DNA of 64,000 nucleotides from positions 13,055,896 to 13,119,895 of the forward strand of contig OY992837.1 of the NCBI GenBank assembly GCA_963921425.1. Reading direction: 5' to 3'. Each line of letters starts with the position of its first letter. Position 1 is the stretch's first letter. Shown here piece by piece: positions 46,640 to 59,454 of the stretch. The position numbers were made by a program, and so were the translations under genes. The notes under the pieces are model-generated. The model had not been told where the DNA came from and made no database searches. It worked only from the letters and a program-made list of their open reading frames with translations. This DNA is from Dryas octopetala. Taxonomy: Eukaryota; Streptophyta; Magnoliopsida; Rosales; Rosaceae.

Positions 46640-46930
46640 GCTTCGTTTTTTTTTTTTTTTTCTTTCAATTTTATATAATTTTAAGGGTTTTATATATTTT
46701 TTTATTAAATTTTGTCCACGTGGCTATTTTAAAAGACAAGTCAACGTTTAGTGGTGGGTCCGTTTGTGCCACGTCAGCGCCACATAGGCAGTTAACGGTC
46801 CTTCTAATGGTCAAAGTAATGGAGGTACTAAGTTGACGAAATATTGAAGTTGATGTACCCGAATGAAAGTTTTTGAACATGAGGTACCCAGTTGACAAGT
46901 GATGTATAGTTGAGGTATATATTTGTAATT
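46640..46930. mobile_element. Possible diverged MITE
   Basis: Contains CCACGTGG, GCCACGTCAGCGCC and TTGACGAAATATTGAAGT motifs in an arrangement like that near 21040-21130. Ends are not resolved and no target-site duplication was found. Confidence 0.25.
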
Positions 46931-47373
46931 AACCCTTTAGTTAATTTAATTAAACTTTTACAATTTTGACTCAAATCTATATGCTTATATATGATTATGT
47001 ATCACATACTTATAAGAGAAAATCACATCATATGTAATGGGTCTAAACAATTTTTTTTTTTAAATCTTTATAAGAAAAGCATGTATTTGTAATATTTCAA
47101 CTTAAAAAGCTAATCAACTACACTAGCTAATTATCAGTGTACTAATTTCCACAATGTTACAATTGTCTCAATTTGGATCCCTTACCTAGATAAAAAACTA
47201 AGTTGGTCAATTATTTCGTTTGTCCTCAAAAGCGTCCACGCACTATAAAATTCTAGAAAAGAACTTATGGGGTGATCGTAATACCAAGTGTCGATGTGAT
47301 CAATTTAATGAATTATAATACTTGTATGATTTAAGAGTATTTTTTGTTTTTTTAGAGTTTTAGATATTAAGAA
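46931..47373. other. Intergenic sequence
   Basis: AT-rich, no gene or clear repeat. Confidence 0.35.
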
Positions 47374-47811
47374 TTAGGGTTTTTTTTTTTTTTAATATTT
47401 AGTATCTAAAATTTGACCATTGTCTTAATGTGGTACCTAAACTTTTATTTGTCCTAATTGAGTACCTAAACTTTTATTTTGTGTCTAATAGGTACCAAAA
47501 TGAATTTCTGTTAAAATTGTCAACAAAAGTTAGGGGCAATATAGTCACAAAAAAAACTTATATTTTAATTACTTTCTTTATATGTTTAAAATTAAAAAAA
47601 AAAACGCAACAAACAAAAAAAACAAAAAGTTATAATTAAAATATATTTTTTTTGAAGTGACTATATTGTCTCTAACTTCTGTTAACAATTTTAACAGAAA
47701 TTCACATGGGTATCTATTAGGCACAAAATAAAAGTTTAAGTATTCAATTGGGACAAATAAAAATTTAAGTATCACATTAAGAAAGTGGTCAAAGTTTAGG
47801 TACTAAATATG

Positions 47812-47851
<40 letters not shown>

Positions 47852-47855
47852 CTAA
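47374..47855. mobile_element. Palindromic MITE, 482 bp
   Basis: Starts TTAGGGTTTTTTTT and ends AAAACCCTAA, with a run of about 38 A at the right end. The arms, about 200 bp, are inverted throughout; because of this, the + and - strands carry mirror-image short ORFs, each containing EYLNFYFV. Repeated TACCTAAACTTTTATTT motifs occur inside. The ORFs are products of the palindrome. Confidence 0.85.
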
Positions 47856-50385
47856 TAATTATACATATTTTTAAATTTGAGATGATTCATCACATCGTCA
47901 GATACATTACATCCATATAGAAAAATTTCTTGTAGTTATTATGAGCTCAGAATTGTAGAGCCCACGGTTGCCCACATTTCTTTGGTTATCGTAACTAGAG
48001 ATGATCTAGGTGATTGTAACAAAAACAAGTTAGTTATAGAAAGCTTGAATTGAACACTACTATTAGAGAAATAATTAATTAACACACACACACATATATA
48101 TATATATACATGCATAAACCATGTATATTAATTCTACGTACGTACTACAAACATTAACCTTCCCCTTTTTTCTTCTCTTCTTTAGTAACTTTTAGTAGAT
48201 GTACGAAGCCCTTTCATGTGCCTAATTTAATAATAAAAAGTGAAAAGCGTTCTGGTTTTGAAAGATGTATATATAATAAAAAGTGAAAAGCATTCCGGTT
48301 TTAAAACGAAATGTCCAGCATAACTGAATATCACTGTTGATAATCGATCTTGACGAGAGTGCGATACAAATTTGAATTCATTGGTGCAAAACAGCACAAG
48401 CAAAGGTTTGAAATGGCTTTTAGATGTTGGAGACAGCCTTTACATAAAAGATGTGAAAAGGATGAATGGTTACAAGAGTTTAGACATGCAGATCATATAT
48501 TAATACATAAAATGCACAGTAGTACATAACAGAATAGTTCTTTGCAAACCCTACTGGGCTACGACCTGTAATGGACCAAGCAGTTACAATTGGGGCATGC
48601 GAATCCTTTTAAAAGGTATTTGGGAAAGAAGCTTACAGTAGGACCCGTTTGAGACCCTTGGACTTTGAACTAGCTATCTCATGTTTTGTCTTGATGGAGT
48701 TTGGACTTGAAGGATATATCATATCATCGCCCTAATTTGTGACTCTCAAATACCTGCCAGACCACTGCACCTCACATTTTTAACGTGTGTGGCGACACTC
48801 TTGCCTTGCCTAATGTGTGGACAATTATATTTAGTAACATGAGAACACGTGTGGCTGTTGAGCTTAACACGTGTATAACCCAACAGCCACACGTGTATAA
48901 CCTAGTTTTGATAACATAAAGGAAATTTCAACATCCAACTCAAAACTAATTAGCAATGAAACTATGGAAGAGAAGGCTTATCACCCTATTAAATTACCAT
49001 GTAATGCCTCACATTTTTGATGTGAAATCTTTGTCAACACGAATCCTCCCTCTTCCAAATTTTTAAAAATAAAAAAAAACCTTCCAGAACTCATATTGCA
49101 TTAAGAATTGTGTGTATGAAATACAATTGCACAATATCAAATAAGTGATGTCTATCTTTGGTATATTAAGAGAGACATTTTTTTATGTTACACTGAGGTT
49201 ATATGAGTCAAAACCAATTGATAGTGAGTGGAGATTGAGCTAAGATATTATATATGCTTATGGAAGGCTATAAATTTCTTAGGTAATATTTTATTTTCAC
49301 ACACTCCCTCATATGTGAGGTGACAAAATGAAACACCTTATATTGGGCTTGGATTGCTCATTTTGATGCCATGTAAAAGTATGAGTATTCAACTCAAAAT
49401 CAGTTAATAATAGACAAAAATAAAAATTATTTTATATATATTATTTTACATACCCATTTAGGTGCGGACATCCACACGTTTGCATCCAACGCCGAGCGCT
49501 CGGTGCACGGTTATTGTAAAAACCATGTTACCGAGCACTCGACGGCATGTTCGCACGTTCGTTCGTCCTCACCTGATCAAACCTGATTATTTTATACCAT
49601 TTAAAATTGCCGACGAGGGATTATATATTCTCAATACTGGTCCAATAGGTTGTGTGACAAATAACATAAGCCTCGGAAGACAAAAGAGAAGAACAAAATA
49701 AATAAATAAAAAGAGGACCCTATAACATGAGGTTAAGATAGAAAGAGAGAGGGAAACCCACAATCTAGATATCCTGATTCCCACTCAAGCAAGTATTATG
49801 GCCATTTCATGATGGTGTGGTTGCGCTCATTGCTGGAGGTCAAAGGGTGTAGAAAGTGGGTATTGCTTTCATCCTCTTCGTTTTATACTTTTATACGAGT
49901 GGGTGGTGGTCTCCTGAAGGCCTGCGGGGTCAGGTGGATATTAAGCTTTTTTGTTTTGGTTTTAGTCAAAGTGTAATATCCTATATTGAAATTTTTTATT
50001 GAAAATTCAGTTTAAAATTTAAAATATCAAATGGAAAACTTTTTATAATAAAACTACTAATAGCAATGTTTTTTTAGTTTAAATACGGATTCATTTTTTC
50101 TTGCCATGGTGTGCATTACCACCATTATGGGTGAGTGACATGTGTCCCACCATCCATAATAGTAGAACATGTGTCACCCACCCATGAAGGCCACCACCTT
50201 TTGTGGTGAGCAAAAATAGACTCCTTCAAATACTAAGAAACTGAAAGGGTCTTTTCCTCTAAGGTCCATTTTGAAAGTTGTTGTGATCCTAAAATCCACT
50301 TTGGTAGTGACATGACATATATAACCTTGTTAGTAGACAAATGTGGTCTCAGCTTGTCTTTTTGGTATAGTGGATGCTTTGGAAC
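47856..50385. other. Intergenic sequence with LTR-like remnants
   Basis: 48920-48960 and 49205-49430 contain CATCCAACTCAAAACTAATT, TGATGCCATGTAAAAG and CACACTCCCTCATATGTGAG, typical of decayed plant LTRs. A GCCGAGCGCTCGGTGCACGG palindrome-like motif lies at 49490-49509. TA and CA tracts lie at 48084-48110. No gene is recognised. Confidence 0.35.
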
Positions 50386-51057
50386 TAGACTTGGCAAACA
50401 AGTCATGTTTTGCGGGTTCGAGTCAAACCCGACACGACCTGTATGTTAGTGCTAACGGGTTGTACGGGTGGTAAAAACCTCAAACCGAACATGACTCAAA
50501 AATTAACGGGTATAAACAACACGACTCGTTTCATTGGCAAAAACAAACCTAACATATTTTCAGCAAAAGTATAATTATTTTAATAAGATTTCATTAAACA
50601 AAAGAAGAAACAAGTGTCTAAGCAATACATAGTCAATTCATTATAGCCCTAAATAAATTCAAAATGGTCTTTTTTTTGGCAAGATAATCTAAGCAATTTC
50701 ATTACATTTACAGCCCCAAATAGTTTAAGAAATTACATTGCAGCCCCAAATAAATTCAAAATAATATAAGCAATTACCGCCCAATTAAAAAAAAATAGTC
50801 TAATCAATAAAAATGCTATTAAAGCATTGTCCAGATCTCCTTTCACTTCAAGAATCCTCAAGAGTCAAGTTGAAGACATCTCCAGTAAGTTGTTCCATGT
50901 CAACACGATGTTCATCTAAACCTAAGTATAAAAAAAATGTATAAATATTCACATTTCACAATATGATAATAAACAGAAAAATAGTAGTAAAAGATATATA
51001 AAATTTACCTCCCTTGCCAAAAATTCAATCTCGAGTACATTACAAAGCTTGGTTAGT

Positions 51058-52921
51058 TTAAGACAATAACGAACTACGATATTGATCTAGTACTCTACCA
51101 CCAATACTAAAGGTTAATTCGTGATTCGGATGCAACGTACAGTGGAAATATAAATTGTTAATTAACACATCAAGAGCTAAATGGGAAAGTATCGGATAGC
51201 GAAGTTCCTCTATTTTCCACCAAGAAAGAACATCCAACGCTTGCTTTCTATCTAGCCTTTCTTCATTAAAATATTTAGTCAATTCAGTTTTGGTACGTGA
51301 AGCTACATCAACATTGTAACTGATATTAAAATCCTACAAAGATTTATAAAAAACAAGCTATTATCAAACAAGCATATAGGACAATCTCTTAAGCGTATAC
51401 AAGAAAAGGCAATTGCTGCCAGATAATCCAACTGCTACCAGAAAATGCAAAAGCTAACAGAAAATGCACACTGTAATAGAAAATGCACAAGCTAACATCA
51501 AATGCAGAAGTAGTTACCTCAAAAATGATGTCTACATCTTATGTGTGAGACTAGATGCCTGATTCCTTGGATGACTTGAATTAACAAGATGAGACAAATT
51601 TCTCATGTACAAATCAAAAGAGAAGACAACGTGTCACTAACACTCTTCAATTCATAAGAATTCTGACCATAAAACTTGTTGTAAGCCCACTCTACAAAAT
51701 TCAATTTATACCGAGGATCCAAAATAACTGCAATTGCAAGAATTAGGCTATATATATTCCAACCAATACTTCTCAACCTTCTCATTCCTAAAAGTTCTCA
51801 TCCTTCTCATGAAATCATCTCTATCTTCCATGGCTGATTTGATGTTATGTTGGACTTTGAACACTTTAGGGAAGAATAAATTTGATATGGGGTACATTGT
51901 TCGAAAACATAGGCAAGTAACTTTATAAAAATACGCCAAAAACTTTGAAATCTTCCATATTTTATCCCATTCTTCTGGAGAAGGACAAAAAAGGAAGCTT
52001 GAATCACTTAACCCCACATTCATAAAAGCACGACGATAGAAAAGCGCATTGTCCAGCATGATATAGCTAGGTTGAGTTCCACCTAGTTGACACATCTTGT
52101 CTTAACCCTCTCTTACTACCCGATAACCCTACTTGTGCAACACAATCATAGAACTTTGTTTCCTACCGATGAACCTTTTATGTATTTTATGCATTCACGA
52201 ATTTGTGTAACCGAGGGATCAATTTCTTTAAATCCCTCTTGGATTATGTATTAAGTTCAAACTGTGTGCACAACAAAGAACATGGAAGAATTTACCAATC
52301 AATAACAATAGACCTCTAAAATTCAATTGATTCTTCAAAAGACCAACATTAAAATCATTCGCAGAAGCATTATCCAAAGTAATAGAAAATAACTTTTTCT
52401 CTATCCCCCCACTTAGTTAACAGTGCATTAATTTTCTCACATAAAGCAACACCAGAATGTGGAGGGGGCATGTGATAACAATTTAAAATCCTTTTATGTA
52501 ATCTCTACTCTTAGTCAACAAAGTGGGCTGTAAGAGTTAGGTACCCATCAGTGGTCACAAAGGTCCACAAATAAGATGTCAAGCAAATCTTTCCTTGAAC
52601 CTCACTCAACAAATTTTGAAGTTTAAGTTTTTTTTCTTTTAAACAACTTTAAAACACATGCCTTAACATTATTCCTACATGACAGCTTGATGTCAGGAGA
52701 TATATAGGAGAATAAATCTCTAATGCTCTTATATTCAACAAAGTTAGAAGGAAAATCATGCCTGATGATTGCCTCTATCAATAAATTCCTAAATACCTCA
52801 TGATCAAATTTTAGGGAACGCAAACCAAATTGGGATAACATTAATTGCCCTAAATCAACATGTGTTTTCTTAGAACAATTTTTCATGTGGGTCAACATAT
52901 TACCAGTCTCATACGAAGTAT

Positions 52922-52958
<37 letters not shown>

Positions 52959-53203
52959 TATATCACATTGTCTGCATTTAGCACATTTCTTATTATCTGG
53001 ACACTTACTTGTAGGCAATTTTCAAACACATTCCAAGCAGGAAATCTTAATTTACGCTTACCTACTACTATGCCTTTAGCCTTTTTATTTGTAGGGCTTG
53101 TATCTTCTAGTGGCACTTCTGTGTTTTCAGCATCCAGATCCACTCTCATTGAAACTTGAGTTAAGTCCTCATGGTCCTCATGAACCTCACTTGTAGCATT
53201 CAT
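51058..53203 (-). pseudogene. hAT transposase (zinc-finger BED type) pseudogene
   Basis: Reading from the ATG at 53203 leftward: an acidic N-terminus and the KRKLRFPAWNVFE start of a BED finger, then after a frame change CAKCRQC ... GNMLTHMKNC, the zinc ligands of the BED domain. Next come fragments of the catalytic core, including EEWDKIWKISKFLAYFYKVT and NIKSAMEDRDDFMRRMR, the segment ILDPRYKLNFVEW, and finally the C-terminal dimerisation block LDVLSWWK ... YPILSHLALDVL ... GGRVLDQYRSSL. Normal proteins of this family have about 650-700 residues in one frame; here at least three frameshifts and several stops separate the parts. A CA microsatellite has expanded inside the BED finger. Certainly non-functional. 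Confidence 0.9.
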
Positions 53204-53803
53204 CTACATTCAACACTTCATATGTTAAAAAAAAAAAAAAAAAAGCAATGATAGGTGAGCATATGATACACTACATGAGACTAATGATGTACATTAGACA
53301 TCTACAAGTCTGGTTTACACTATTTGTTATTCATAGGAAGACAAATAGAGAGACAAATATCTAACAGAAAGACAACAATGATCAGCAAGAAACAAAGAAA
53401 CAAATAGCTAACAAAGAGACACAGAGGACCTGTTCAGAATATTGAACATTGACCAATTAATATAAGACCAAATGGGCATCAATCAATTATGTTCATTTAA
53501 AAGAAAAACCCCCCAAAAGAACAACCCCCCAAAAGAACAATGCAATCAGAGAAACAAGCATTGGTGTCACTGCAAATTCAAACAGAGAAGCAATCAAAGA
53601 AGCAAGCATTGGTGCAATCAAATAATATAGCTAAAAATTCAAACATAAACATTCAATTCACTACAAATCCAAACAGCAATAGCAAAACCCAATGATAGGG
53701 ATAGGGGATCGATCTTAGACTTAGGGTTTCAGAGTACCTTTGATTACTGGTATCACTGGACTCGCTGATAGCTTGTGGGCTACTGAGCTAGGAGAGAATA
53801 AGA

Positions 53804-53985
53804 GAATCGAGACTAAGATGATGTTGAGAGCTAGGCTTGAGTGCTTGACAGAGGGTTTGTCGAGAGAGAGAAAGAGGGAGAGAATCAGATAATCGAGACC
53901 GAGATGATGTTGATGTCTTGCAGCTGAATGCTGAGAGCTGGGCTTGAGTGCTTGACAGAGGGTTTGTCAAGAGAAAAAGAGAGAG
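53804..53985. repeat. Diverged tandem duplication upstream of the hAT transposase
   Basis: GAGAGCTnGGCTTGAGTGCTTGACAGAG occurs near 53826 and 53932, each preceded by GATGATGTTGA and followed by GGTTTGTC and purine-rich sequence. Period is about 106 bp. It lies in the 5' non-coding part of the transposon. Confidence 0.75.
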
Positions 53986-54100
53986 AGAGTGAGTGAGTGA
54001 GTGAGTTTGGAGAATGAGTCTAGAGAGTTGAGAGAATGATGTGCGGCATAGAGACTGAGAAAGTGAGTCTTGAGATGCAGCGTAGAGACTGAGTGCTTTA

Positions 54101-54467
54101 CTTCACAATGCAATACGAAATTGGCCCTACATCACCATAATCCAATCTCAAAACCCTTGTACACCCACTCTCAAATTATTTGTCAATCACCAAAGAATTA
54201 GTCTCACTTACAACCTTTGGCTAACACTCTTAATGTTCTCCTTGTCAAACTTGTACGTATTTTTCCTAAGTCCTAACGATCTATTTATAGTAACAAATCT
54301 TAGGTTACATTATGGGACGAAGTGAGAATCCTAAAATCCTTAAAATAAGGGTTTTATTTTTTTAAATTCAGACACATTACACACTCCATCACCACGCGGG
54401 ATGCTTGAGCATCACTATACAAAAACCTTCAAGCTCAAGCTTCAACCTGCACTAAAGCGTCCACACC
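54101..54467. other. Intergenic sequence between transposons
   Basis: Contains an LTR-like segment with TATTTATAGTAAC (54289-54301) but no recognisable boundaries. No gene is seen. Confidence 0.3.
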
Positions 54468-55486
54468 CACTACAACAAATATGGCCAAAGGCCTCTATTT
54501 TTGGCACCCATAGATAAGAGGGTGCCTATTGACAAATGAGGTGGTCACTAATACTTATTGTTAGTGATCACTATATTTATGGTGGAGATAATAGTTGTCT
54601 TACAACCCACTAATTTATAAAATAGTTGATGTTTTGGTAGCTGCATAAACATAGTAACCAAATTGAAAAATTAGTGGGATAATTTTTCTTTTCCCACCCC
54701 TAACCCAAACTAAATTTATAATAGTGGTTGTGCACAAGACCTCTTTTCTTTGAAACTAAAGTTGAAAAAGTGACAATTGACATTTTGGGTTTAGGGATGA
54801 ATTTATAAAATATTTCATTAAAATTATTTTGCTATGAATTTATAAAATTTTTTGTTTTAAAAAGAAATATTGTTATAATTAAATTGGTTTAAGCTTTTAA
54901 TTTGACAAAATTAAATGTTTAGAGTTTAAATGAGTTTTTGGTCTAGTTCGATAGGGCTCGGGACTACGAGAGCGTAGACACAAAAAAGACGTGAAACGGA
55001 GCTATGACCATCAAGTTTCGGGTATTTTAAGCTAGTTAAAGGGCAATTTTGTAAAATGAACGATCCGGATCGTTGGAAACACGATCGAGATGTGAGCTTC
55101 TAAATATAAGTCTATTATTAATTACTCTATAATGTTATATACTTTTCATTGTTTATGTATATATAATTATATATAAATTTATATAAAGTTATAAACTAGT
55201 TAGTAGTTTTTTTTTATCATTCAACTAGTTAGTAGTTATATAAAGTTATAACTTATAAGCTTAAATTGTTAATACCCTAATCCTAATGTTTTTTTTCCCA
55301 AACCCCAATATAAACTCTAGCTATTATTTATGTTAATATCTTAACACCTATCATTATTTATGTATGTATAATTAATATAAACTAGTTTTTTTTTTTCCCC
55401 AAACCCCAATTTGCCCAACCAAACACTAATCACCCAAACCCCAACCAAACCCCAATCAAAACCCCATTAAACAAAACAGTAAAATG

Positions 55487-56260
55487 TGAGACCCCGTATT
55501 TTTACAATATTTTATTTTGAGGTTATTCCAAAATATTGGGGAATTTATTTGAAAAATAAAAAGGTTTTGGATTAATTTTAATTTTTGTTTTAAATTAAGT
55601 TTGACCCAAAATTGACTTTTTATTATATTGGGCTTTTGGTTTCGAACTTGACTCGTTGGATAGGTCTCGAACTCACGAGTCCGTAGACTCGAACCGTACA
55701 TTCATCGGAGTTACGGATTGAAAGTTATGGACGTTTGAAGTGAAGGGCAATTTTGTAATTTTGTGACTTAGGATTTAATGAGTATAAAAGCTTCATTTTC
55801 AGACCTTTTCCTTCGTTTTTCTCTCCCAGCCGTCACCCTCACACTCTCTTTCTCTCTGTTCTCTCTCCCTGTCTTCTCTCCTCTGCAACCGGTGTCGGCG
55901 CGTCTAGCGAAAGATGCCGACGAGGCTACCACCCAAAGAAGCACCACCTTCCCTTTTGTCTTCCCCAGTGACATGTTAGCCCATAAAACCCAACCTCAAA
56001 TCTGATCCTAGCACTCGTCTGGCGGAATTAGATGGTCGGACCACTTGGGTCCTCTCCCTCTTGCCAAGGCGAGCATGGTGGTTTGTTCAGATTGTTCATC
56101 GGACCACCCCAACTGGCCAATCGAAGCCAGAGAAATCGCAGTTGCTCCGGCTACTTTTCTGGCAAATCCAACAGTCGATTTGAGTCGACTCAAGTATAGA
56201 AATCAATCCTCTCAACTTGTTCTTACTGTTTGTTGGCTCCGATTTGATCAATTATTGAAT
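55487..56260 (+). other. LTR-like or captured promoter and leader sequence
   Basis: Starts TGTGAGACCCCGTATTTTTA, with a TATAAAAG box at 55783 followed by a CT-rich leader and a GC-richer part up to 56260. Bases near 55690-55760 resemble 54990-55045 (CGGAGnTAnG, AGGGCAATTTTGTAA). This looks like a Ty3-type LTR, but no coding domain follows; open frames on both strands here are short. Confidence 0.3.
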
Positions 56261-56625
56261 TGATTTTGAATTTGGGTTTATTTATGTTCTAGCCTTCTAG
56301 TTAATTTCTGGATTTTGGGTTATTAATTTGTGTTCTAGACTTCTAGTTAAATTGGGTTCAAAACTCTTGTATAATTAGTTTATTTTCTAGATTTTTTAGG
56401 TTCAATTAGTTTCTCTTGTATTGCTGCAGTTTTTTGGTAATAATCAAAAGGTATGTTTTCACTTCTATTAATTATAACTTCGATTATGGCATGTTTGTAA
56501 CTCCAAAATATGGTTTTGCTTATGTTCAACTTTGACCAAACAAAATTCCTTTTTAACTTATGTTCATTTCCCTTGTGAGTTTATACTTTGTGGTTTTGCT
56601 TGATTGTGATGTAAGACAAGAAGAC

Positions 56626-56890
56626 CAAGAAGAAGACTTGAGGATCGAACCTCATGAGAAAAGCCAGACCTCCAGAAGCTGAGCAGAAGATTGAGGACCA
56701 GACCTCCACTAGCTGAGAAGAAGATTGAGGACCGGACCTCCAGAAGTTGAGAAGAAGATTAAGGACCGGACCTCATGAGAGAGAACCGGACCTCCAGAAG
56801 TCGAGAAGAAGATTGAGGACCGGACCTCATGGGAGAGAACCGGACCTCCAGAAGCTGAGAAGAAGATTGAGGACCGGACCTCCAGTAGTT
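56626..56890. repeat. Minisatellite, units of about 35-65 bp
   Basis: About six imperfect units built from GACCGGACCTCCAGAAG, TTGAGAAGAAGATTGAG and an optional CTCATGAGAGAGAAC insert. Period varies with the insert. Could be subterminal repeats of the surrounding element, though it lies well inside it. Confidence 0.85.
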
Positions 56891-57628
56891 TGAAAGTGCG
56901 AAACCTCCATCTTCATTTGCACTTTTCTTCTCTCTTCCTTTCCATCCTTCACTTTTTTTAATCAACAATCTCATCCTCTTCATTTTTTTTTTTGTTCTTT
57001 ATCCCACAAACCCCACATGTTTAGTATTGTTTTGTTTATTTAAATTGTTGTCTCTTATTTTTCCTGTGAAAGGATGTTTGGTTGTATTTGTTAGAATTAA
57101 TGAATATTGAAGAAAATTGGTTCCAAGTTCCAATTTTTGAGTGCGTTTTTACTCTTCTTCTTTGTGATTCAAAGGTCTGTCCCTAGCACAATAGCTAGCC
57201 CCCTTCTAGCTTTTGCTGCATGGAATGCGTTTTAATGTAAGATTCAATCCCACTGCAGGATATGTTTGGTGGGAAAATGAATTTTGAATTCTAATTAGTT
57301 AGTCACCAAAATTCATGGAGACATTGTTTATTGCTTATATTGTAACACCAATACAACAACCTTATATCTAATGGTGAAGGGAAAAAACCAACTAACTGCA
57401 ACATTAGTGAGCAGCTGCCTTGTCAGACTGTCATGGCAGATTTTGGCAGAAGCTTCCACCATTCTTACATGTGGGTGACCTTAGCTCCCGTGCCACCCCA
57501 ACACCAACCTCCAACATGCTCTATGGTGACTGTAGGGTGGCAATGGGCAATACAAACTAACAACAGTGACAGTTGCATCTATTCCTACCAAAAAAAATTG
57601 GTTGCCTTTGCTAGATAATGTTGTAGTG

Positions 57629-58948
57629 GCCGCATACATGCTCAAGCACCATGCTAGCCACTCGAGCGCCACCTACGGCTCTTGCCTCCAAAATTTGTCC
57701 CAACACTCCGTGAAGGCTTTTATGGACCCAAAATACTCCAAAAGCTAGGGGGCCAAAATCAAAATAGGAAGAATTACTCAACCTCAATCTTAGGGTATAT
57801 TTTTTGTTTTGTCTACCAAAAGGAAAATTAAATAAACAAAGCGAACAGGAGGAGTAGCTTGTGATTTCTGCAAGGCATGTCGGCATTAAGAATTTTAGCA
57901 TCTCCGTGCACCAAAATTGGGGATCTGCAAAACGACAATATTCGTTTCAACTTTGAGTCCGTGGCATTAAGTGTTGTCGTTTACTATTATACACTAGAGT
58001 GTCGTCCTCCTCCACATGGACTTCATTAGGTGGCCCTTCCACGAACTCCATGATTCAAGTCACTAATTGAGGGCTATTTTTGTCCCCCCTCTTCCTCATT
58101 TTCGTCCTATGCACATACTTTATACATAATATTCGATACCAAACTATATATATAATATATGTTTTTTTCTTTTTTGAAAGGATCCATTTGTATTTTCTTG
58201 AGTCATCTACTTTGGGCCATGTACTGTGTATTAGTTCATAGTAGAACTTGAAATTAGAGCACTTTTAACTTGCTATATATATATATTCACTAAACTGTCA
58301 TCTTCTCTAATGCGTTCATGATCCAACTTTTTGCCTTGATTCGCTTTTAAAATGTTGGTATCTTTAATCGATCGTCATATTTTCACATATATTTGTTGGG
58401 GGATTATCTGATTCGATGGGTATGAATGAAATTAATCTTACATGGTAATAATATTACATATGATAACTTTTTATCGTATATAAATTGGGTGATTTACATC
58501 TAGTAATATCAAAATATTTTATTATAAACTCTCATATTTATTGAGTTTATTAGGTCAAATTCTGTATTGAATTTAGGTGATTAAGTTAGCAAGTGTTGGA
58601 TGAAATTTAATTGAGGCCAGGTTAAATTACTCCATTTTTTCTCATCAAAATGGGAAGGTACGTTATGTGAATTTTGTCAATGGCTAATGATTTTCTAGAA
58701 GACCCAACGGCTATTTGCACTTGCAGATGTTATGCATGTGGTTGGCTGTCCACATATTGTCAAATGCTAGTGTTTGTCACCTTTAGGCTAGTCATCTCAC
58801 CAAGTCAAGACTGGCCAGGCCAACCTTCCAATGTTGGAGAAAAAATAAAACAGAAAGAAATGTCTTATCGGAAACCCATTTAAGAAAGAGAAAAAAAAAT
58901 AAAGAAAAATCATCAAGATAATGTCTTCTCGGAAACCCTAAGGTTGGC

Positions 58949-58979
<31 letters not shown>

Positions 58980-59185
58980 CCTTAATTGGTGGAATATGCA
59001 TTAGAAGAGAGAACCATAGGCTTTGAGCTTACTCCAATAACATTCCACCACCACATATGGAAAAAATAATTGTGTGTTTTTTGACCCTTTAACCTCCACA
59101 CAAAAAACCACTTATTCCCATTTATGGCATTGTCATTTTTTTTCAGAGTAACAAAATATCTAATCACCAACTTCACTCACCAAAC

Positions 59186-59193
<8 letters not shown>
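57629..59193. other. Intergenic sequence
   Basis: No gene recognised. The minus ORF at 57611-57901 (96 codons) shows no domain. A (GA)n microsatellite lies at 58953-58979. Confidence 0.35.

Positions 59194-59241
<48 letters not shown>
59194..59241. repeat. (GA)n microsatellite
   Basis: About 48 bp of GA repeats. Together with the CT tracts at 59332-59443 on the same strand it could pair as an inverted repeat. Confidence 0.9.
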
Positions 59242-59244
<3 letters not shown>

Positions 59245-59307
59245 AATGGTTGTAATTGCAATCATCAGATTTATTTGGTTGACTTTTGACTGTAGACTCT
59301 TTAGTTG

Positions 59308-59330
59308 GTACGCATTTGAATGAATATATT

Positions 59331-59378
<48 letters not shown>

Positions 59379-59391
59379 GAATGAATATATT

Positions 59392-59443
<52 letters not shown>
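59308..59443. repeat. Tandem unit containing a (CT)n tract
   Basis: GTACGCATTTGAATGAATAT occurs at 59308 and 59369, each followed by a long CT tract (34 and about 50 bp). Period 61 bp. ORFs of Glu-Arg or Leu-Ser repeats arise from it and are not genes. Confidence 0.9.

Positions 59444-59454
<11 letters not shown>

Larger units (their letters stand above)
50386..54100 (-). mobile_element. Decayed autonomous hAT transposon (right boundary uncertain)
   Basis: TAGACTTGGCAAACAAGTC at 50386 is a typical terminus of RICESLEEPER/Ac-like hAT elements, followed by GGGTTCGAGTCAAACCCGAC-type subterminal repeats. The transposase remnant on the minus strand follows inward. The matching right terminus was not found, so the right end is a guess and may be truncated. 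Confidence 0.6.
54468..57628. mobile_element. Possible non-autonomous CACTA element, 3.16 kb
   Basis: Left end CACTACAACA, eight unmatched bases, then CAAAGGC; the right end read inverted gives CACTACAACA, eight bases, CAAAGGC with the same spacing. CACTA elements have such ends. The flanking trinucleotides are ACC and GCC, so the 3-bp duplication is imperfect. No transposase ORF is present. Inside are sequence shared with the hAT at 17535 (55140-55300), an LTR-like block and a minisatellite. Confidence 0.4.

Noticed and set aside
47430..47775. Paired 65-69 codon ORFs with EYLNFYFV
   Set aside because: Mirror images created by the palindromic MITE, not genes.
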